From assembly GCA_021155985.1 (NCBI GenBank), contig JAJNBA010000014.1:1-49417 (forward strand): a stretch of 49,417 bases of DNA, written 5' to 3'. The notes under the pieces are model-generated. The model did not search any database. It worked only from the letters and a program-made list of their open reading frames with translations, and was not told the origin of the DNA. Of the stretch, positions 48,642-49,417 are shown one piece after another. A program made the translations under genes and the position numbers. Every line of letters starts with the position of its first letter. Position 1 is the first letter of the stretch. Source of the stretch: Actinomycetes bacterium (GTDB lineage: Bacteria; Actinomycetota; UBA4738; HRBIN12).

Positions 48642-49417
48642 GGACTGCGCGTACGCCGGACGCCGCGGGTCTCGGCGTCTCTCGTGGCTCGCAGAGCCGC
48701 GTCTGCTGCGTCACGGAGGAGATCATCGTCGACCGCGCAGGACACGAACCGGAACCCGCGGCGCGCCATCGAGGCGGCGTCGAGTGGCGAGGGCGCGTGG
48801 ATCCCGGGGACCAGGTCGTGGTCGAGAGCCACGGTGATCACGGAGTCCAGCGCGGCGAGCAAGGCGGGGTCGGTCAGGTCCGCGAAGGTGTCGAGACCCA
48901 TCCCGAGACTGAGATCGGCCGGCCCAACGAAGAGGCCGTCGAGACCGGGCGTCGTCGCGATCTCGTCGAGGTTCGCGAGGCCTGAGGCCGTCTCGATCAT
49001 CGCGAAGAGGAGGATCGCCTCCTCGGCGGCGCTGGTGTGGTCGCGGCCTCGCCCGAAAGCCGCCTGGATCGGCCCGTAGCTTCGGGTCCCGACCGGCGGG
49101 TAGCGGCACGCGGCCACGAACGCGTCGGACTCGGCCCGCGACCCGACCATCGGGCAGATCACGCCGCGGAACCCGAGGTCGAGGGATCGCATCAGCTCGG
49201 CCGGGTGGTTCCACGCGGAGCGGACGAAGGGAACAGCGGGGAAGCTCTCGAGTGTGGCCGAGAGTCCGGGGAGGTCGACGAGCGTGCGTGACCGTGCTGG
49301 AGGTCGACCACGACCGCGTCGAAGCCGGCTGAGGCGACGGCGGCTGCGGCGGCCGGGCTCTCGAGCACGAGCCAAGCGGCGAAGGCGGTCTCGCCGGCTG
49401 CCCAGCGAGCACGAACG
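48626..49417 (-). CDS. HpaI/HpcH-type aldolase, partial and frameshifted
   Basis: The readable part has the metal-dependent class II aldolase features of the HpcH/HpaI family: FRGVICPMV with the Pro-Met motif, AIL-FAMIETASGLANL with the metal-binding Glu, and GLFVGPADLSLGMGL. The N-terminus is in a different frame (FDAVVVDLQHG) and shifts at about 49285-49293, where one base appears to be missing. The 5' end lies outside the window. The family cleaves 4-hydroxy-2-oxo acids to pyruvate and an aldehyde. Confidence 0.8.
   Translation of the reverse strand, partial: RSCSLGSRRDRLRRLARAREPGRRSRRRLSRLRRGRGRPPARSRTLVDLPGLSATLESFPAVPFVRSAWNHPAELMRSLDLGFRGVICPMVGSRAESDAFVAACRYPPVGTRSYGPIQAAFGRGRDHTSAAEEAILLFAMIETASGLANLDEIATTPGLDGLFVGPADLSLGMGLDTFADLTDPALLAALDSVITVALDHDLVPGIHAPSPLDAASMARRGFRFVSCAVDDDLLRDAADAALRATRDAETRGVRRTRSPSDTG

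Overview
The window is a GC-rich (roughly 70 percent by eye), gene-dense chromosomal segment that I read as an uncultured member of the Actinomycetota. The evidence is the high GC, many GTG starts and GTGA stop/start overlaps, the actinobacterial gene order, an ECF sigma factor, a CIRCE/HrcA system, and a promoter style dominated by TANNNT -10 hexamers placed 6-7 nt before start codons (leaderless transcription). I saw no tRNA, rRNA, CRISPR array, insertion sequence or prophage. Gaps between genes are all below 300 bases.

Layout. 1-4866: DNA uptake and replication (comEA, comEC, holA), a methyltransferase, and rpsT. 4903-8193: a two-domain HAD phosphatase/P-loop ATPase and a secreted PQQ-type sugar dehydrogenase, both on the minus strand. 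8290-11201: lepA-hemW. 11198-13517: an ECF sigma factor followed by a membrane-anchored beta-propeller protein. 13654-15787: an exported sulfatase and a zinc-ribbon membrane protein. 15784-22509: the conserved heat-shock/RNA/ribosome block CIRCE-hrcA-dnaJ-hinT-phoH-ybeY-CNNM-cdd-era. 22513-27210: an inserted cassette with a cupredoxin lipoprotein, deoC, an EamA transporter, a full aldehyde dehydrogenase and a truncated aldehyde dehydrogenase-like partner. 27285-28765: the core block resumes with recO-uppS. 28924-33891: a membrane sensor-like protein, glyS, a 56-aa membrane protein, a zinc-metallopeptidase-like lipoprotein and a small alpha/beta-barrel protein. 33968-39270: a 47-aa basic protein, a broken ppdK, an unknown gene and an S9 peptidase. 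39414-42435: an exported cluster (M15 peptidase, propeller, lipoprotein, YdcF). 42442-47187: an H1-like basic protein (minus), dgt, dnaG and a broken rpoD/sigA. 47180-49417: two Flp-type prepilins, a small PH-like protein, a small membrane protein and an HpaI-type aldolase that is frameshifted and cut by the window end.

Two themes stand out. First, a consistent leaderless promoter grammar can be read directly from about a dozen gene starts, and it supports start-codon choices. It also exposes very short leaderless upstream reading frames whose stop codons overlap the starts of sigA and of the main aldehyde dehydrogenase. Second, three otherwise conserved genes carry lesions: about 57 codons missing from ppdK, about 27 codons missing from sigma region 4.2, and one missing base in the aldolase. 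These probably reflect assembly errors, although real mutations are not excluded.

Functionally, cdd, deoC and the aldehyde dehydrogenase pair suggest deoxyribonucleoside salvage to acetate. hrcA-dnaJ forms an autoregulated heat-shock unit. The exported enzymes (sulfatase, sugar dehydrogenase, M15 and S9 peptidases, metallopeptidase lipoprotein) and the Flp pilins suggest a heterotroph that scavenges at surfaces.
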